From an uncultured Lachnospiraceae bacterium (GTDB lineage: Bacteria > Bacillota > Clostridia > Lachnospirales > Lachnospiraceae): a stretch of 64,000 bases of DNA. The stretch covers positions 88,898 through 152,897 of the forward strand of contig CANQPM010000009.1 of assembly GCA_947625775.1 (NCBI GenBank). Direction: 5' to 3'. The stretch's first letter is position 1. Every line of letters begins with the position of its first letter. Under the pieces are notes generated by a model. It was not told the DNA's origin. It was given only the letters and a program-made list of their open reading frames with translations, and did no database searches. The translations under genes and the position numbers were made by a program. This document shows positions 1 to 10,993 of this stretch, one piece after another.

Positions 1-267
<267 letters not shown>

Positions 268-304
268 TTAAAAAGATAAAGATACAGGAAAGGAGGCTAA
301 AGGT

Positions 305-847
305 ATGATACTTGCTACAGAAACAGAGGGCCTGAGCCGTTTGTTTGACCTTGACCTTCAGCTCTTGGCAGATGCGGGGCTTATGATTATAGCGATGTTC
401 TTCCTTTTCATGTTTGCGTCGCACTTCTTATTTAATCCGGTAAGAAAGCTGTTGAGCGACAGGCAGGAAAAGATTAAGACAGAGCTTGACCAGGCGGCGA
501 GCGACCAGAAATCGGCAGCCGAGACACGCGCCCTCTATGAAGAGAAGCTAAAGCAGGTAGACAAGGAGGCGGAGGCAATTCTTGCCAACGCGCGCAAACG
601 CGGCATGGAAAATCAGGCTGAGATTGTAGCGCAGGCAAAGGAGGAGGCCGCAAAGATTATAGACAGAGCCAGAGTGGAGGCAGAGCTTGAAAAGCAGAAG
701 CTTACCGATGAGGTTAAGCGCGAGATGATAGCTGTAGCATCCGTGATGGCGGCTAAAATCGTTCAGGCAAACATTGACACAAACGCTCAGCATCAACTCA
801 TTGAGGATACTTTGAAAGAAATAGGTGATAGCACATGGCTAAGCTAG
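305..847 (+). CDS. atpF: ATP synthase Fo subunit b
   Basis: Subunit b is the peripheral stalk of ATP synthase and holds F1 against the membrane sector. The 180-residue protein has one membrane helix at about residues 24-44, followed by FNPVRKLL, then a long charged Ala/Glu/Lys-rich helix (about 50-165) that would form the coiled-coil stalk. A strong AGGAGG precedes the ATG. The last 13 bases overlap atpH, which suggests translational coupling inside the operon. Confidence 0.95.
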   Translation: MILATETEGLSRLFDLDLQLLADAGLMIIAMFFLFMFASHFLFNPVRKLLSDRQEKIKTELDQAASDQKSAAETRALYEEKLKQVDKEAEAILANARKRGMENQAEIVAQAKEEAAKIIDRARVEAELEKQKLTDEVKREMIAVASVMAAKIVQANIDTNAQHQLIEDTLKEIGDSTWLS

Positions 848-1380
848 TTTCCAAAACATATGCCCAAGCGCTTTTTGAGCTGGCTGTCGAGGAAAATGCT
901 GCTGCAAAAGTGTTGGAGGAGGTCACGGCGCTGCTCGATACAATCCGTCAGAATGAGGAGTTTGGCAGGTTTATGAATCACCCAAAAATCCCCAAAGACG
1001 ATAAGCTCCAGGTAGTCAAAAATGTTTTTGAGGGCAGATTGAGCAAAGAGCTGATTGGCTTTCTCGTCACCATCATTGAAAAAGACAGGTACAGCGAGAT
1101 TGAGGCAATACTTCTTGAAGTCATCGCAAGCATCAAGGAGTACAACAAAATCGGCACAGCCTATGTCACAACAGCCATAGCGCTTGAGGAAAAGGAAAAA
1201 AATGATATCGAACAGCGTCTGCTTGCTACCACCAAATATGATACGATCGAGTGCAGCTACAAGGTAGATAAAAGCTTGATCGGAGGCATGGTTATCCAGA
1301 TGGGTGACAAGGTTGTGGACAGCAGCATACGCACTAAGCTAAACAAGCTAGAGCGCGAGCTTTTGGCAATTCAGATGTAG
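835..1380 (+). CDS. atpH: ATP synthase F1 subunit delta
   Basis: Delta (OSCP homologue) links the peripheral stalk to the top of F1. The 181 residues begin with the family-typical MAKLVSKTYAQALFELA helix and end in the conserved C-terminal region LIGGMVIQMGDKVVDSSIRT (about 148-167). Length is normal for the family. It overlaps the end of atpF by 13 bases and has no separate strong ribosome binding site, so it is probably translated by coupling. The 109 bases between it and atpA hold no gene I can support. Confidence 0.95.
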   Translation: MAKLVSKTYAQALFELAVEENAAAKVLEEVTALLDTIRQNEEFGRFMNHPKIPKDDKLQVVKNVFEGRLSKELIGFLVTIIEKDRYSEIEAILLEVIASIKEYNKIGTAYVTTAIALEEKEKNDIEQRLLATTKYDTIECSYKVDKSLIGGMVIQMGDKVVDSSIRTKLNKLERELLAIQM

Positions 1381-1489
1381 TTCATGGCGATGGAAAACCT
1401 GCAGGATGTGTTTTCCGTTGTCGGCACGGACAGTTCGGCGGTCTGTCTGAGCTGTCATAAAAATAGTAACAAGAAAGGTGCATATCAAT

Positions 1490-2995
1490 ATGAATTTAAG
1501 ACCGGAAGAAATAAGTTCTGTGATTAAAGAGCAGATTAAAAGATATGCCGCTGATTTAGAGGTATCAGAGGTTGGTACTGTCATTCAGGTGGCAGATGGT
1601 ATTGCACGTGTACATGGGCTTGAAAAAGCGATGCAGGGCGAGCTTCTCGAGTTCCCAGGCGAGGTTTACGGCATGGTCATGAACCTTGAGGAGGACAATG
1701 TAGGCGCCGTTTTGCTGGGCAATTCAAAAAACATAAACGAGGGCGATACCGTAAAGACTACAGGGCGAGTTGTTGAGGTTCCCGTAGGCGACGCAATGCT
1801 CGGACGTGTAGTAAATTCTCTCGGACAGCCGATAGACGGCAAAGGCCCCATAAATACGGACAAATACCGTCAGATAGAGAGAGTGGCGTCAGGCGTTATC
1901 ACAAGAAAATCAGTAGATACGCCGCTGCAGACTGGTATTAAGGCTATTGATGCGATGGTTCCCATCGGCAGGGGACAGCGTGAGCTGATTATCGGCGACA
2001 GACAGACCGGTAAGACGGCGATAGCCATAGACACCATCATCAATCAAAAAGGACAGAAGGTTAAGTGCATATATGTCGCAATCGGACAGAAGGCTTCTAC
2101 GGTTGCGAGCATAGTTAAGACACTCGAGGAGGCGGGCGCTATGGCGTACACCACGGTAGTAGCTTCCACGGCGAGCGAGCTTGCGCCGTTACAGTATATC
2201 GCGCCATATGCGGGATGCGCTATCGGCGAGGAGTGGATGGAGAACGGCGAAGACGTACTCATTATATATGATGATTTGAGTAAGCATGCTACGGCATACC
2301 GTACACTCTCATTGCTTCTGAGGCGTCCGCCCGGCAGAGAGGCTTACCCCGGAGATGTATTCTATCTTCATTCAAGGCTTCTCGAGAGAGCAGCGCGCAT
2401 GAGCGAGGAATACGGCGGAGGTTCTATTACGGCGCTTCCTATCATTGAGACACAGGCGGGCGACGTTTCCGCGTACATTCCGACAAACGTTATTTCGATT
2501 ACAGACGGACAGATTTACCTCGAGACAGAAATGTTTAACTCAGGCTTCAGACCTGCCGTAAATGCGGGCTTGTCAGTTTCGCGAGTTGGCGGTTCGGCGC
2601 AGATCAAGGCGATGAAGAAAATCGCGGCGCCTATCCGAGTAGAGCTTGCCCAGTACAGAGAGCTTGCAAGCTTTGCACAGTTCGGCTCAGAGCTTGACGC
2701 CGATACGAAGGAAAAGCTGGAGCAGGGCGTCAGAATCAAAGAGGTATTGAAACAGCCGCAGTATAAGCCGATGCCTGTAGAGTATCAGGTTATCATCTTA
2801 TTTGTAGCTACAAGGAAATATCTGCTCGACATACCTGTAGAAGATATTACCAGATTTGAGACGGAGCTGTTTGAGTTCTTAGATACAAAATATGCTCAGA
2901 TACCCCGCGCAATCAGGGAAACACAGGTAATCTCCGACGAGACGGAAAAAGAGCTTATTTCAGCTATAGAGGAATTTAAAGGACGCTTTAAATAA
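1490..2995 (+). CDS. atpA: ATP synthase F1 subunit alpha
   Basis: Alpha is the non-catalytic nucleotide-binding subunit of the F1 hexamer. The Walker A loop GDRQTGKT lies near residue 170, and the alpha signature region [17 protein letters not shown] near residue 360. I place the start at ATG 1490 ([10 protein letters not shown]), 11 bases after AAAGG; an in-frame GTG at 1478 would overlap that binding site and is less likely. At 501 residues the length is standard. It sits in the usual order between atpH and atpG. Confidence 0.97.
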   Translation: MNLRPEEISSVIKEQIKRYAADLEVSEVGTVIQVADGIARVHGLEKAMQGELLEFPGEVYGMVMNLEEDNVGAVLLGNSKNINEGDTVKTTGRVVEVPVGDAMLGRVVNSLGQPIDGKGPINTDKYRQIERVASGVITRKSVDTPLQTGIKAIDAMVPIGRGQRELIIGDRQTGKTAIAIDTIINQKGQKVKCIYVAIGQKASTVASIVKTLEEAGAMAYTTVVASTASELAPLQYIAPYAGCAIGEEWMENGEDVLIIYDDLSKHATAYRTLSLLLRRPPGREAYPGDVFYLHSRLLERAARMSEEYGGGSITALPIIETQAGDVSAYIPTNVISITDGQIYLETEMFNSGFRPAVNAGLSVSRVGGSAQIKAMKKIAAPIRVELAQYRELASFAQFGSELDADTKEKLEQGVRIKEVLKQPQYKPMPVEYQVIILFVATRKYLLDIPVEDITRFETELFEFLDTKYAQIPRAIRETQVISDETEKELISAIEEFKGRFK

Positions 2996-3026
2996 GAGGT
3001 GTTCCGTATAAGAAGGGAGTTTTCAT

Positions 3027-3881
3027 ATGGCCTCAATGAGAGATATTAAAAGGCGTAGAGGCTCCGTACAGAGTACGCAGCAGATTACCAAGGCCATGAA
3101 GCTTGTTTCCACAGTCAAACTGCAGAGAGCCAAGGGGCGCGCGGAGAGATCCAAGACGTACTTCAAATGTATGTATGACACGGTGGTTTCTATGCTTTCT
3201 AAAGCGGGAGAGATTAATCACCCTTATCTTAAAGCGGGCGAGTCGGCAAAGAAGGCGGTAATAGTGATTACAGCCAACAGAGGACTTGCGGGCGGCTATA
3301 ACTCCAACATTGTTAAGCTTGTCAAAAACAATGAGGATTGGAAAAAAGAGGATTTGATAATCTATCCTATAGGCAGCAAGGGCAGAGATGCGTTTGCGAG
3401 GGCAGGCTACGAGCTGGGCACGGACTATTCTGATGCCATTGAGGAGCCTATCTACGTAGATGCTATGAAAATCAGCCAGCAGGTGCTTGACGACTTTTCA
3501 CAGGGCAGGGTAGGCGAGATTTATATCGCGTACACAGGCTTCAAGAACACTGTCACGCATATACCTACATTATTAAAGCTGCTTCCTATTAAATTAGAGG
3601 ACGAGCGCACGGCGGAGGACAAAGCTGTATTGGATTTTGAACCTGAGACGGAGGAAGCGGTCGAGCTGATTATACCGAAGTATATCACAAGCCTGATTTA
3701 TGGCGCGATGATAGAGTCGGTTGCCAGCGAGAACGGCGCGCGTATGCAGGCGATGGATTCAGCTACGAGCAACGCAGAGGAAATGATTGATAAGCTGTCA
3801 TTACTCTACAACAGGGCGCGTCAGAGCTCTATTACACAGGAATTAACGGAAATTATCGCAGGCGCGGAGGCTATTTCATAG
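3027..3881 (+). CDS. atpG: ATP synthase F1 subunit gamma
   Basis: Gamma is the rotating central shaft of F1. The 284-residue protein starts MASMRDIKRRRGSVQSTQQI and ends with a long C-terminal helix (SATSNAEEMIDKLSLLYNRA, about 247-266), the two helices that form the shaft coiled coil. GAAGGGAG precedes the ATG at good spacing. It lies 31 bases after atpA and 79 bases before atpD in the operon. No insertion or truncation is apparent. Confidence 0.96.
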   Translation: MASMRDIKRRRGSVQSTQQITKAMKLVSTVKLQRAKGRAERSKTYFKCMYDTVVSMLSKAGEINHPYLKAGESAKKAVIVITANRGLAGGYNSNIVKLVKNNEDWKKEDLIIYPIGSKGRDAFARAGYELGTDYSDAIEEPIYVDAMKISQQVLDDFSQGRVGEIYIAYTGFKNTVTHIPTLLKLLPIKLEDERTAEDKAVLDFEPETEEAVELIIPKYITSLIYGAMIESVASENGARMQAMDSATSNAEEMIDKLSLLYNRARQSSITQELTEIIAGAEAIS

Positions 3882-3942
3882 CCCTGCCGCTTACGGTATT
3901 AAGGATTTCAGGCGTTTGCAGCAGCCTGTTATAGAATTTTAA

Positions 3943-5355
<1,413 letters not shown>

Positions 5356-5387
5356 TCGTCATAATTAGAAAGGGCATGGTTATCAAG

Positions 5388-5789
5388 ATGGCAGAGAGAT
5401 TTAAACTTACGATTGTGACGCCCGACCGTGAATTTTACAGTGATGATGCGGATATGGTTGAGTTCAATACGACCGAGGGTGAAATCGGTATCTATCAAGG
5501 TCATGCACCGTTGACGGTTATCGTAAAACCCGGCATTTTGACTATAACGCAGGGCGAAACAGTTAAAAACGCGGCGCTGCACGCAGGCTTTGTCCAGATA
5601 TTGCCCGAGGAAGTGACAATCCTTGCGGAAATAATAGAGTGGCCGAGTGAGATTGACACGCAGCGTGCCGAGGCCGCAAGAGAGAGAGCAGAAAACAGGC
5701 TGAAGGACAGAAGCCACATAGACGTGGCGCGTGCGGAGGCGGCGCTTATGCGCTCAATCGCGCGAATCAATGCCGCAAAGCTGCAGTAG
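5388..5789 (+). CDS. atpC: ATP synthase F1 subunit epsilon
   Basis: Epsilon couples the c ring to gamma and can inhibit ATP hydrolysis. The N-terminal beta barrel (MAERFKLTIVTPDREFYSDD, then GIYQGHAPL) and the C-terminal two-helix hairpin (RAEAARERAENRLKDR and VARAEAALMRSIARINAAKL) are both present. I choose ATG 5388 because AGAAAGGG ends at 5374; the in-frame ATG at 5376 would abut the binding site. It is the last gene of the atp operon. Confidence 0.93.
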   Translation: MAERFKLTIVTPDREFYSDDADMVEFNTTEGEIGIYQGHAPLTVIVKPGILTITQGETVKNAALHAGFVQILPEEVTILAEIIEWPSEIDTQRAEAARERAENRLKDRSHIDVARAEAALMRSIARINAAKLQ

Positions 5790-5981
5790 ATAAGATGTTC
5801 GGCAATGATATGTGCAGGCGGACATATGATGTATATGCTGGTTTGCGATGCGTGTTGATTTATTATTATTGATATTGGGTTCGGATTAATTGTGTCAGTA
5901 TGGCTGATTACAGCCGTATAACTGTTCACAGACATAAAGGGAAACGCATATGATAATCATAAAAAGAGAAGGACTTGGATT

Positions 5982-6449
5982 ATGGATTATTATAGGGCGT
6001 TTCCTTTTTATTCGGGATATCAGGGCTACAGCCGCTGGAGCAGCGCGCCTGAGGTGAACGAGGACAGGATAGCGGAGGACTTGGATTATCTGCGGCAGAT
6101 GTACCCGTCATATGCCAAAAAGTACCAGAGCGTAATATCAAGCGCAGTTGATAAGATGGATTACGACGGCAGTTTTATATACGACCAGTACCCCGACAAG
6201 CTCACAATGCAGCGTATGGTATCAGGCATAATGGCGGTTATCAAGACAAATGAGGAAAAGGACATGGAAAGGGAGAAGGAAAAAGAAGGTGACATGGAAA
6301 GCGCGGACGGCGCTTATGAAAGCAGGACACAGAGCGAACGCCAGCCATGGGCTGAAAAAGAGCCGTGGATAAAGGAGCTTGTCACGCTTGTCATGTTTTA
6401 TGAGATACTCGGCAGGAGACGGAAAAAGAGGAGTTACTTTTTTACATAA
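5982..6449 (+). CDS. hypothetical protein, 155 residues
   Basis: I do not recognise this protein. It has an aromatic N-terminus (MDYYRAFPFYSGYQGYSRW), a central part likely helical (residues 25-85, with the paired phrase IAEDLDYLRQMYPSYAKKYQ), a charged Glu/Lys linker (about 92-115) and a C-terminal hydrophobic helix VTLVMFYEILG followed by the basic tail RRRKKRSYFFT. There is no signal peptide or clear membrane span. A weak binding site (AAGGAC) precedes the ATG. It lies about 190 bases after atpC and is followed by a hairpin terminator. Size and codon use look like those of its neighbours, so it is probably a real gene. Confidence 0.7.
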   Translation: MDYYRAFPFYSGYQGYSRWSSAPEVNEDRIAEDLDYLRQMYPSYAKKYQSVISSAVDKMDYDGSFIYDQYPDKLTMQRMVSGIMAVIKTNEEKDMEREKEKEGDMESADGAYESRTQSERQPWAEKEPWIKELVTLVMFYEILGRRRKKRSYFFT

Positions 6450-6469
6450 TAGTCTGGGGCAGAGAAAAG

Positions 6470-6518
6470 AGCCGCTGCGGAGCGGATTAGGAATAATTCG
6501 TCTTGCGGCGGCTTTTTA
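6470..6518 (+). terminator. intrinsic terminator after the 155-residue gene
   Basis: Imperfect stem AGCCGC-GC pairing with GC-GCGGCT, followed by TTTTTATTTTA. It would also shield the region from the outward sigma-28 promoter of flagellin locus 1 when weakly bidirectional. Confidence 0.6.
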
Positions 6519-6560
6519 TTTTATAATGTGGTATAATAATATTGAATAAAACATAAATAA

Positions 6561-6592
6561 AAATGCAACACTTTAAATAAAATGTTGCATTT
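6561..6592 (+). repeat. recombination site, locus 1 left
   Basis: Arms AAATGCAACA and TGTTGCATTT face each other around an AT-rich core. The reverse complement differs from the right site by one base, and the core reads TTTTATTTAA in that orientation. Confidence 0.88.
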
Positions 6593-6620
6593 TTAACGGT
6601 AATTTATCTTTACATTCTAT

Positions 6621-6647
6621 ATATCGGTTCATAATCGGAATACTTTA
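6621..6647 (-). promoter_or_regulatory. sigma-28 (SigD) flagellar promoter, locus 1, pointing away from fliC
   Basis: On the minus strand: TAAA at 6647-6644, 15-base spacer, ACCGATAT at 6628-6621. This matches the SigD consensus TAAA-N15-(G)CCGATAT. It lies inside the invertible segment and fires leftward out of it in this orientation. Confidence 0.88.
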
Positions 6648-6730
6648 CCCCTTATTTGAAAAATTTTTAATTTTATTTGAAAAAATTATTGCCTGATGTG
6701 ATTGAGATTGCCTTAAAATACCGTGGACAT

Positions 6731-6758
6731 CTTAAAAAAGGGCATAGCAGCCCCCTGG
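6731..6758 (-). terminator. terminator of recombinase 1
   Basis: On the minus strand GGGC-TGCTAT-GCCC is followed by TTTTTT. It lies between the recombinase stop and the sigma-28 promoter, separating the two transcription units within the cassette. Confidence 0.75.
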
Positions 6759-6844
6759 TGAAGCAGATCTTTCTTTAGAAAAGGGCATTTCACGCGCATA
6801 AAATATAAAATAACATAAGCTACGCTATTCAGAAAATTACACCG

Positions 6845-7435
6845 TCAGAGTGCAACCTTCATAAATACCCTATCGCGCTCGTCCTGGTCTATTCCAAGAT
6901 AGCGCTTTGTGATTGCAAATGACGAATGATTGTATATATTCATAATCAAAATCGAGGAAATTTTGCAGAGCGCGGCAAAATATCCAAAGGTTTTACGCAG
7001 TGAATGGCATCCGATGTTTCCCTCTATTTTTAGTATTTTGGAGGCTTCTTTTATAATCCTGTATGCCTGTGAGCGGCTAAGCGGCTTGTTTGCGCTCTTT
7101 CTTCCCAGAAAAATGTAGTGTTCCGCGCTGATTTTGACATTTTCGAGCTTGTAATGTTTCATCAGCTTTTCCAGCGCGTACAGTGCGCCTTTATTTAAAA
7201 ATATCATATTTTTCTTGTGTGTTTTCTTTTCCGTAAGCTCAAGGTGCTTCTTAAACCGACGTCTGTCAAAATCGTAAACATCTCCCCATTTTAAATTGAG
7301 AATATCGCTTATGCGCAGCGCGGTATTTATTCCTACGCAGAATAAGGCGTAATTGCGTATCTCATTTTTCCCTAAAAAGTATTTTTTCATTGCTTCTAAT
7401 TTCTTCCTGTTTTTAATAGGTGACATTGTTCCCAT
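6845..7435 (-). CDS. FimB-sized tyrosine recombinase, locus 1 invertase
   Basis: This 196-residue tyrosine recombinase would cut and rejoin the flanking inverted sites. Catalytic residues are visible: Arg41 (ALRISDIL), His144 and Arg147 (CHSLRKTFGY), His170 (NHSS) and the nucleophile Tyr179 (KRYLGI). It lacks a full N-terminal arm-binding domain, like the fimbrial switch recombinases FimB and FimE (about 200 residues). The gene is wholly inside the segment it is predicted to invert. It is the most diverged of the four copies in the window; paralogues are at 32839, 37491 and 42159. GAGGAAA precedes the ATG on the minus strand. Substrate specificity is inferred from position. Confidence 0.92.
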   Translation of the reverse strand: MGTMSPIKNRKKLEAMKKYFLGKNEIRNYALFCVGINTALRISDILNLKWGDVYDFDRRRFKKHLELTEKKTHKKNMIFLNKGALYALEKLMKHYKLENVKISAEHYIFLGRKSANKPLSRSQAYRIIKEASKILKIEGNIGCHSLRKTFGYFAALCKISSILIMNIYNHSSFAITKRYLGIDQDERDRVFMKVAL

Positions 7436-7510
7436 AATAATTTCCTCCCTAAACGCTTCCTTGCGTCAGTGCCTTTTAATTTTAGCACAGATTTGCCCGC
7501 CATAAATATC

Positions 7511-7542
7511 AAATGCAACATTTTATTTAAAATGTTGCATTT
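7511..7542 (+). repeat. recombination site, locus 1 right
   Basis: Arms AAATGCAACA and TGTTGCATTT around core TTTTATTTAA. Inverted partner of 6561-6592. TTGATA, a possible -35 for the recombinase, overlaps its outer left edge on the minus strand (7512-7507); I see no canonical -10 at 17 bases here, unlike loci 2-4. Confidence 0.88.
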
Positions 7543-7625
7543 GATAAAACCCATAAGATAAATCAAAGTGGATAGGCTTTCGGCAAGATGAATAAAAGCT
7601 GCAAAGAAAACAAGGAGGTTTTTAT

Positions 7626-7847
7626 ATGTTAATGCTTACAGTACCCAAGGAAGAGTATCTGATGATAGGAAAGGATGTAAGGATTACCTTTCTCGGTGGA
7701 AACAATAATCAATTGCGCGTGATGATAGATGCCCCAAAGGACGTGAATATAGCAAGAGGCAGGGCTATACAGAAACGTGCTGCCAAGCGGGCAGCAAAAA
7801 AGGCAGCGGCAGCAGCGGCGAAGGCAGAATCCGCAATAGAAGAATAA
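7626..7847 (+). CDS. csrA: CsrA-type translational regulator, locus 1
   Basis: CsrA binds GGA-containing hairpins in mRNA leaders and blocks translation; in Bacillus the target is the flagellin mRNA and FliW is the antagonist. Of the 73 residues, the first 50 match the family: LMIGKDVRITFLGG, then IDAPKDVNIARGRAI with Arg44 at the RNA-contact position. Position 6 is Val where many CsrA have Arg. The C-terminus is an unusual Ala/Lys-rich tail. AAGGAGG precedes the ATG. It lies between the invertible segment and the flagellin, so promoter inversion should co-express both. No fliW is seen in the window. Confidence 0.9.
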   Translation: MLMLTVPKEEYLMIGKDVRITFLGGNNNQLRVMIDAPKDVNIARGRAIQKRAAKRAAKKAAAAAAKAESAIEE

Positions 7848-8054
7848 TCCAAATAATTAAAGGGTTAATAACCGCAGCCGCCTGTAAAAGCAGGCGCGCC
7901 GATATACGGGCGGCTTCGGATATTATAAATTAAAACTGAATAAGGAACAAAAAACAAACGGTGGGAAACGGAATTTTCCACGGCACAGCCAAAGCGCGGA
8001 TTTACTTATGTAAATTAAACCCAGGCGCGGCAGGCAAAACAAGGAGGTAAGATT
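7848..8054 (+). promoter_or_regulatory. structured csrA-fliC leader with CsrA-type hairpin, locus 1
   Basis: Two conserved elements occur. The first is a 10-bp stem at 7876-7885 / 7906-7915, with AAGCAGGCGCGCC in its loop, right after csrA. The second is a hairpin at 7961-7981 with an up to 8-bp stem and ACGGAA in the loop, a GGA-in-loop CsrA site. Loci 2-4 have the same structures with compensating base changes. A further GGA lies in the ribosome binding site before fliC. Confidence 0.75.
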
Positions 8055-9503
8055 ATGGTAGTACAGCACAATTTACAGGCAATGAACTCTAACAGAATGT
8101 TAGGTATCACACAGGGAACATTATCAAAGTCAACAGAGAAGCTTTCTTCTGGTTATAAGATTAACCGCGCGGCAGATAACGCAGCAGGTCTTGCTATATC
8201 AGAGAAGATGAGAAAACAGATCAGAGGACTTACACAGGCATCTGCAAACGCTGAGGACGGTATTTCATCTGTACAGACAGCAGAAGGCGCTTTGACAGAA
8301 GTACATGATATGCTTCAGAGAATGAACGAGCTTGCAGTACAGGCAGCAAACGGCACGAACTCACAGGACGACCGCTCATATATTCAGGATGAGATTGATC
8401 AGCTTACACAAGAGATTGACCGTGTGGCAGAGACAACCAAGTTCAATGAGACATACCTGTTAAAAGGCGATAAGGACAATGAGAAAGGATACAGCTTTGC
8501 ATACAAGAAGGCAGGGGCTGATGCGGGTGCCTCAGCAACAATGGTAAAAGATGCAGCTACAGAGGCTACAGCTAAGGTGACTTTTGCAACTAATGTAACA
8601 TCGACAGATGATCAGAACAACTTGGCAAAAGCTCTCCGGGATCAGGGACTTACTATTACATCTTCTACGGTAAATGGTAAACCTCAGATATCTATCGAAC
8701 TTAACGGCAGTGATGCAAAGAGCAATTATCAGATTAAAGTAACAGATCTTGATAACGGTCAATTTGAGATAGTAAATTTGGAAGGTAAAAAGGTTGCGGA
8801 TATTGAAGTAACTAAGGGTCAGCTTCAAGCAGGGGATAGTGTTGTAATTACAGCATCTACAGTAGCTGCAGCCACAAGTAAGAATGAAGTTTATTCATTC
8901 TATGACAAAGACGGAAACAGAATTTCAGCAAACGCTTTGGGCGACTATTTCACAGCAAGCGGCGGTACAGATGCTGATCCCTCAACTGGTGTAAGTGCAA
9001 AAGCAAGAGCAGACGCAGGAAAGGTTTATGATGCACTTGGAAAAGAAATTGAGCTTAAAGAAGACAATATTACGGCGACAAAGGATAAAATGGCGGCTCT
9101 CAACCTCAAGTTCCATGTAGGTGCTGATGGGACGAACAATAACAAGATTTCTATTAACATTGAAGCTCTTACGGCTAAGGGACTTGGTATAAATGGCTTA
9201 AAGGTTGATGGAGAAGATGGCGCTAGTGCTACAAAGGCAATTTCTGTAATTGCACAGGCTGTTAAGATTGTATCAACCCAGCGTTCAGCGCTCGGTGCAG
9301 TACAGAACCGCTTAGAGCATACGATCAACAACCTAGATAACATTGTAGAGAACACGACATCTGCAGAGTCAGCAATCCGTGATACAGATATGGCTGATGA
9401 GATGGTTAGGTACTCTAACAACAACATTCTTTCACAGGCAGGACAGTCAATGCTCGCACAGGCTAACCAGTCTAACCAGGGCGTACTCTCATTACTCGGC
9501 TAA
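8055..9503 (+). CDS. fliC: flagellin, locus 1 (482 residues)
   Basis: Flagellin polymerises into the flagellar filament. The conserved N-terminal D0/D1 region (about 1-140, MVVQHNLQAMNSNRMLG onward, with the QRMNELAVQAANGT helix) and C-terminal D1/D0 region (about 375-482, ending AQANQSNQGVLSLLG) are intact. The middle (about 145-370) is variable and shorter than in the other three copies. AAGGAGG precedes the ATG and may double as a CsrA site. Expression in this orientation should be low, since the only sigma-28 promoter nearby points the other way. It is closely related at both ends to the flagellins at 34067, 38718 and 43354. Confidence 0.96.
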   Translation: MVVQHNLQAMNSNRMLGITQGTLSKSTEKLSSGYKINRAADNAAGLAISEKMRKQIRGLTQASANAEDGISSVQTAEGALTEVHDMLQRMNELAVQAANGTNSQDDRSYIQDEIDQLTQEIDRVAETTKFNETYLLKGDKDNEKGYSFAYKKAGADAGASATMVKDAATEATAKVTFATNVTSTDDQNNLAKALRDQGLTITSSTVNGKPQISIELNGSDAKSNYQIKVTDLDNGQFEIVNLEGKKVADIEVTKGQLQAGDSVVITASTVAAATSKNEVYSFYDKDGNRISANALGDYFTASGGTDADPSTGVSAKARADAGKVYDALGKEIELKEDNITATKDKMAALNLKFHVGADGTNNNKISINIEALTAKGLGINGLKVDGEDGASATKAISVIAQAVKIVSTQRSALGAVQNRLEHTINNLDNIVENTTSAESAIRDTDMADEMVRYSNNNILSQAGQSMLAQANQSNQGVLSLLG

Positions 9504-9540
9504 TAAAACCTGTAAAGAGTTCAAAACAAACAACCATAAT

Positions 9541-9572
9541 AACGGCTGCCGTACACCACGGCAGCCGTTTTG
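9541..9572 (+). terminator. terminator after flagellin 1
   Basis: Perfect 12-bp stem AACGGCTGCCGT / ACGGCAGCCGTT with a 5-base loop and a following T run. Confidence 0.88.
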
Positions 9573-9771
9573 TCTGCAATTTATATTATTTTTTACATTT
9601 CAAACACTATTTTTGCCTAAATGCTTGTCAAATTTTAGCATTAATGATATAGTACGTTTTAATGAAACAAATCAATTTATCTTTAGAGTCTTTATTTATA
9701 AATTCTTTATTTTTCGGTTGATTTTCGTTTTACAAAATACCTAAACTGTAATATACTAAAAGAGAGGAAGC

Positions 9772-10776
9772 ATGAAAAAAGAAAAACTTAATATTGCTAA
9801 AATATTCAAACGCTTTGCGGTAAACAGATCACATAAGGACAGGCTGTTTCAGAGGGTATTTGCGGACAAAAGGGATCTGCTTGACTTGTACAATGCAGTA
9901 AACCACACGGACTACGCAAATCCTGACGAGCTTGAAATCACGACGCTTGAAGATGTCATTTATATGTCGATGAAAAATGATATATCCTTCATAATATCAT
10001 CATCGCTTAATCTTTACGAGCACCAGTCTACCTTTAATCCGAATATGCCCGTGCGTGAGCTGATGTATTTTGCGCGGCTGTATGAGGGATATATCAAAAA
10101 GCATGGCTTTGATATATACGGAAGCCGACTTGTCAGTCTGCCAAGACCTCAGTTTATAATTTTTTACAACGGCAGGAGCGAGTACCCTGATGAGATGATT
10201 TTAAAGCTGTCAGACGCATTTGTTCCGAAGATGTCGGACGCGCCTGTCCTTGAATGTCGTGCGACAATGCTAAACATTAACTACGGGCACAACAACGCTC
10301 TGCTGAACAGCTGCCGCCGCCTGCACGATTATTCGTATTTTATAGCCAAAGTAAATGAATGCATTGACAGCCGACATACAATAGAGGGCGCGATAAGTGA
10401 AGCGATAGACTATTGTATAGAAAAGGATATTTTGGCAGATATTTTAATTAAATGCAAGAGCGAGGTGACAAATATGCTGCTTACAGAGTTTGATGAAAAA
10501 CTGTATAAAAAGACTGTATATAACGAAGGCTACGAAGACGGCGTGAACGAGGGCTTTGAGCGCGGGCATGAGAGCGGAATCAGTGAAGGTTTTGAGAGTG
10601 GAATCAGTGAAGGCTTTAAACGCGGAATAAACGAAGCGCGCGAACAGGGTATAAAAAACAGCATAGAAATGCTGAGAAATTTAGATCTGCCTGATGAAAG
10701 AATAGCCGATTTGATATCTGAAAGTTATTCCATTGAGAAAGCGGATATCTTAAAAAGAGTGAGAGACTTGACTTAA
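9772..10776 (+). CDS. Rpn-like PD-(D/E)XK nuclease/transposase-family protein
   Basis: This 334-residue protein belongs to the Rpn (recombination-promoting nuclease, PD-(D/E)XK transposase-like) family. Asp70 (KNDISFI) and Glu83/Gln85 (LYEHQST) fit the D...ExQ catalytic pattern of that family. The C-terminal quarter is a Gly/Glu repeat (EGFERGHESGISEGFESGIS) that includes a near-perfect 10-residue tandem duplication, then a helical tail. Family members are linked to DNA cleavage and phage defence; a role here is not shown. Similar genes lie beside flagellin loci 2 and 3, so the family seems attached to this gene cassette. AGAGAGGAAGC precedes the ATG. Confidence 0.82.
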   Translation: MKKEKLNIAKIFKRFAVNRSHKDRLFQRVFADKRDLLDLYNAVNHTDYANPDELEITTLEDVIYMSMKNDISFIISSSLNLYEHQSTFNPNMPVRELMYFARLYEGYIKKHGFDIYGSRLVSLPRPQFIIFYNGRSEYPDEMILKLSDAFVPKMSDAPVLECRATMLNINYGHNNALLNSCRRLHDYSYFIAKVNECIDSRHTIEGAISEAIDYCIEKDILADILIKCKSEVTNMLLTEFDEKLYKKTVYNEGYEDGVNEGFERGHESGISEGFESGISEGFKRGINEAREQGIKNSIEMLRNLDLPDERIADLISESYSIEKADILKRVRDLT

Positions 10777-10861
10777 AATAAACATTCATATCAGCTTACT
10801 TGACAGTTTAAGCCAAATTTCGACAATTGAGGGACAATTAAGCGACAAAATTCATATTTGC

Positions 10862-10890
10862 TTGACAGCATAAACTATTTATGATAATAT
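10862..10890 (+). promoter_or_regulatory. sigma-A-like promoter of the kinase gene
   Basis: TTGACA, 17-base spacer, TAATAT, about 105 bases before the kinase start. Confidence 0.7.
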
Positions 10891-10993
10891 TCCAAATGCG
10901 TCTACGAATCAAGTAATCCGTTCGGAAAATTTTTCCACAATAAAAACAGCTTGAATTTTTTTCGCAAAATAACTTTAGAAAGGCAGCTGAATA

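Larger units (their letters stand above)
6561..7542. other. invertible promoter cassette, flagellin locus 1 (OFF orientation)
   Basis: A 982-bp segment bounded by two 32-bp sites in inverted orientation (31 of 32 positions identical after reverse complementing one). Order from left: site, sigma-28 promoter pointing left, terminator, tyrosine recombinase on the minus strand, site. csrA and the flagellin start just outside the right site. Inversion would turn the sigma-28 promoter to face csrA-fliC. The same arrangement recurs at 32579-33538, 37246-38189 and 41900-42857. The architecture is seen directly; switching is inferred. Confidence 0.88.
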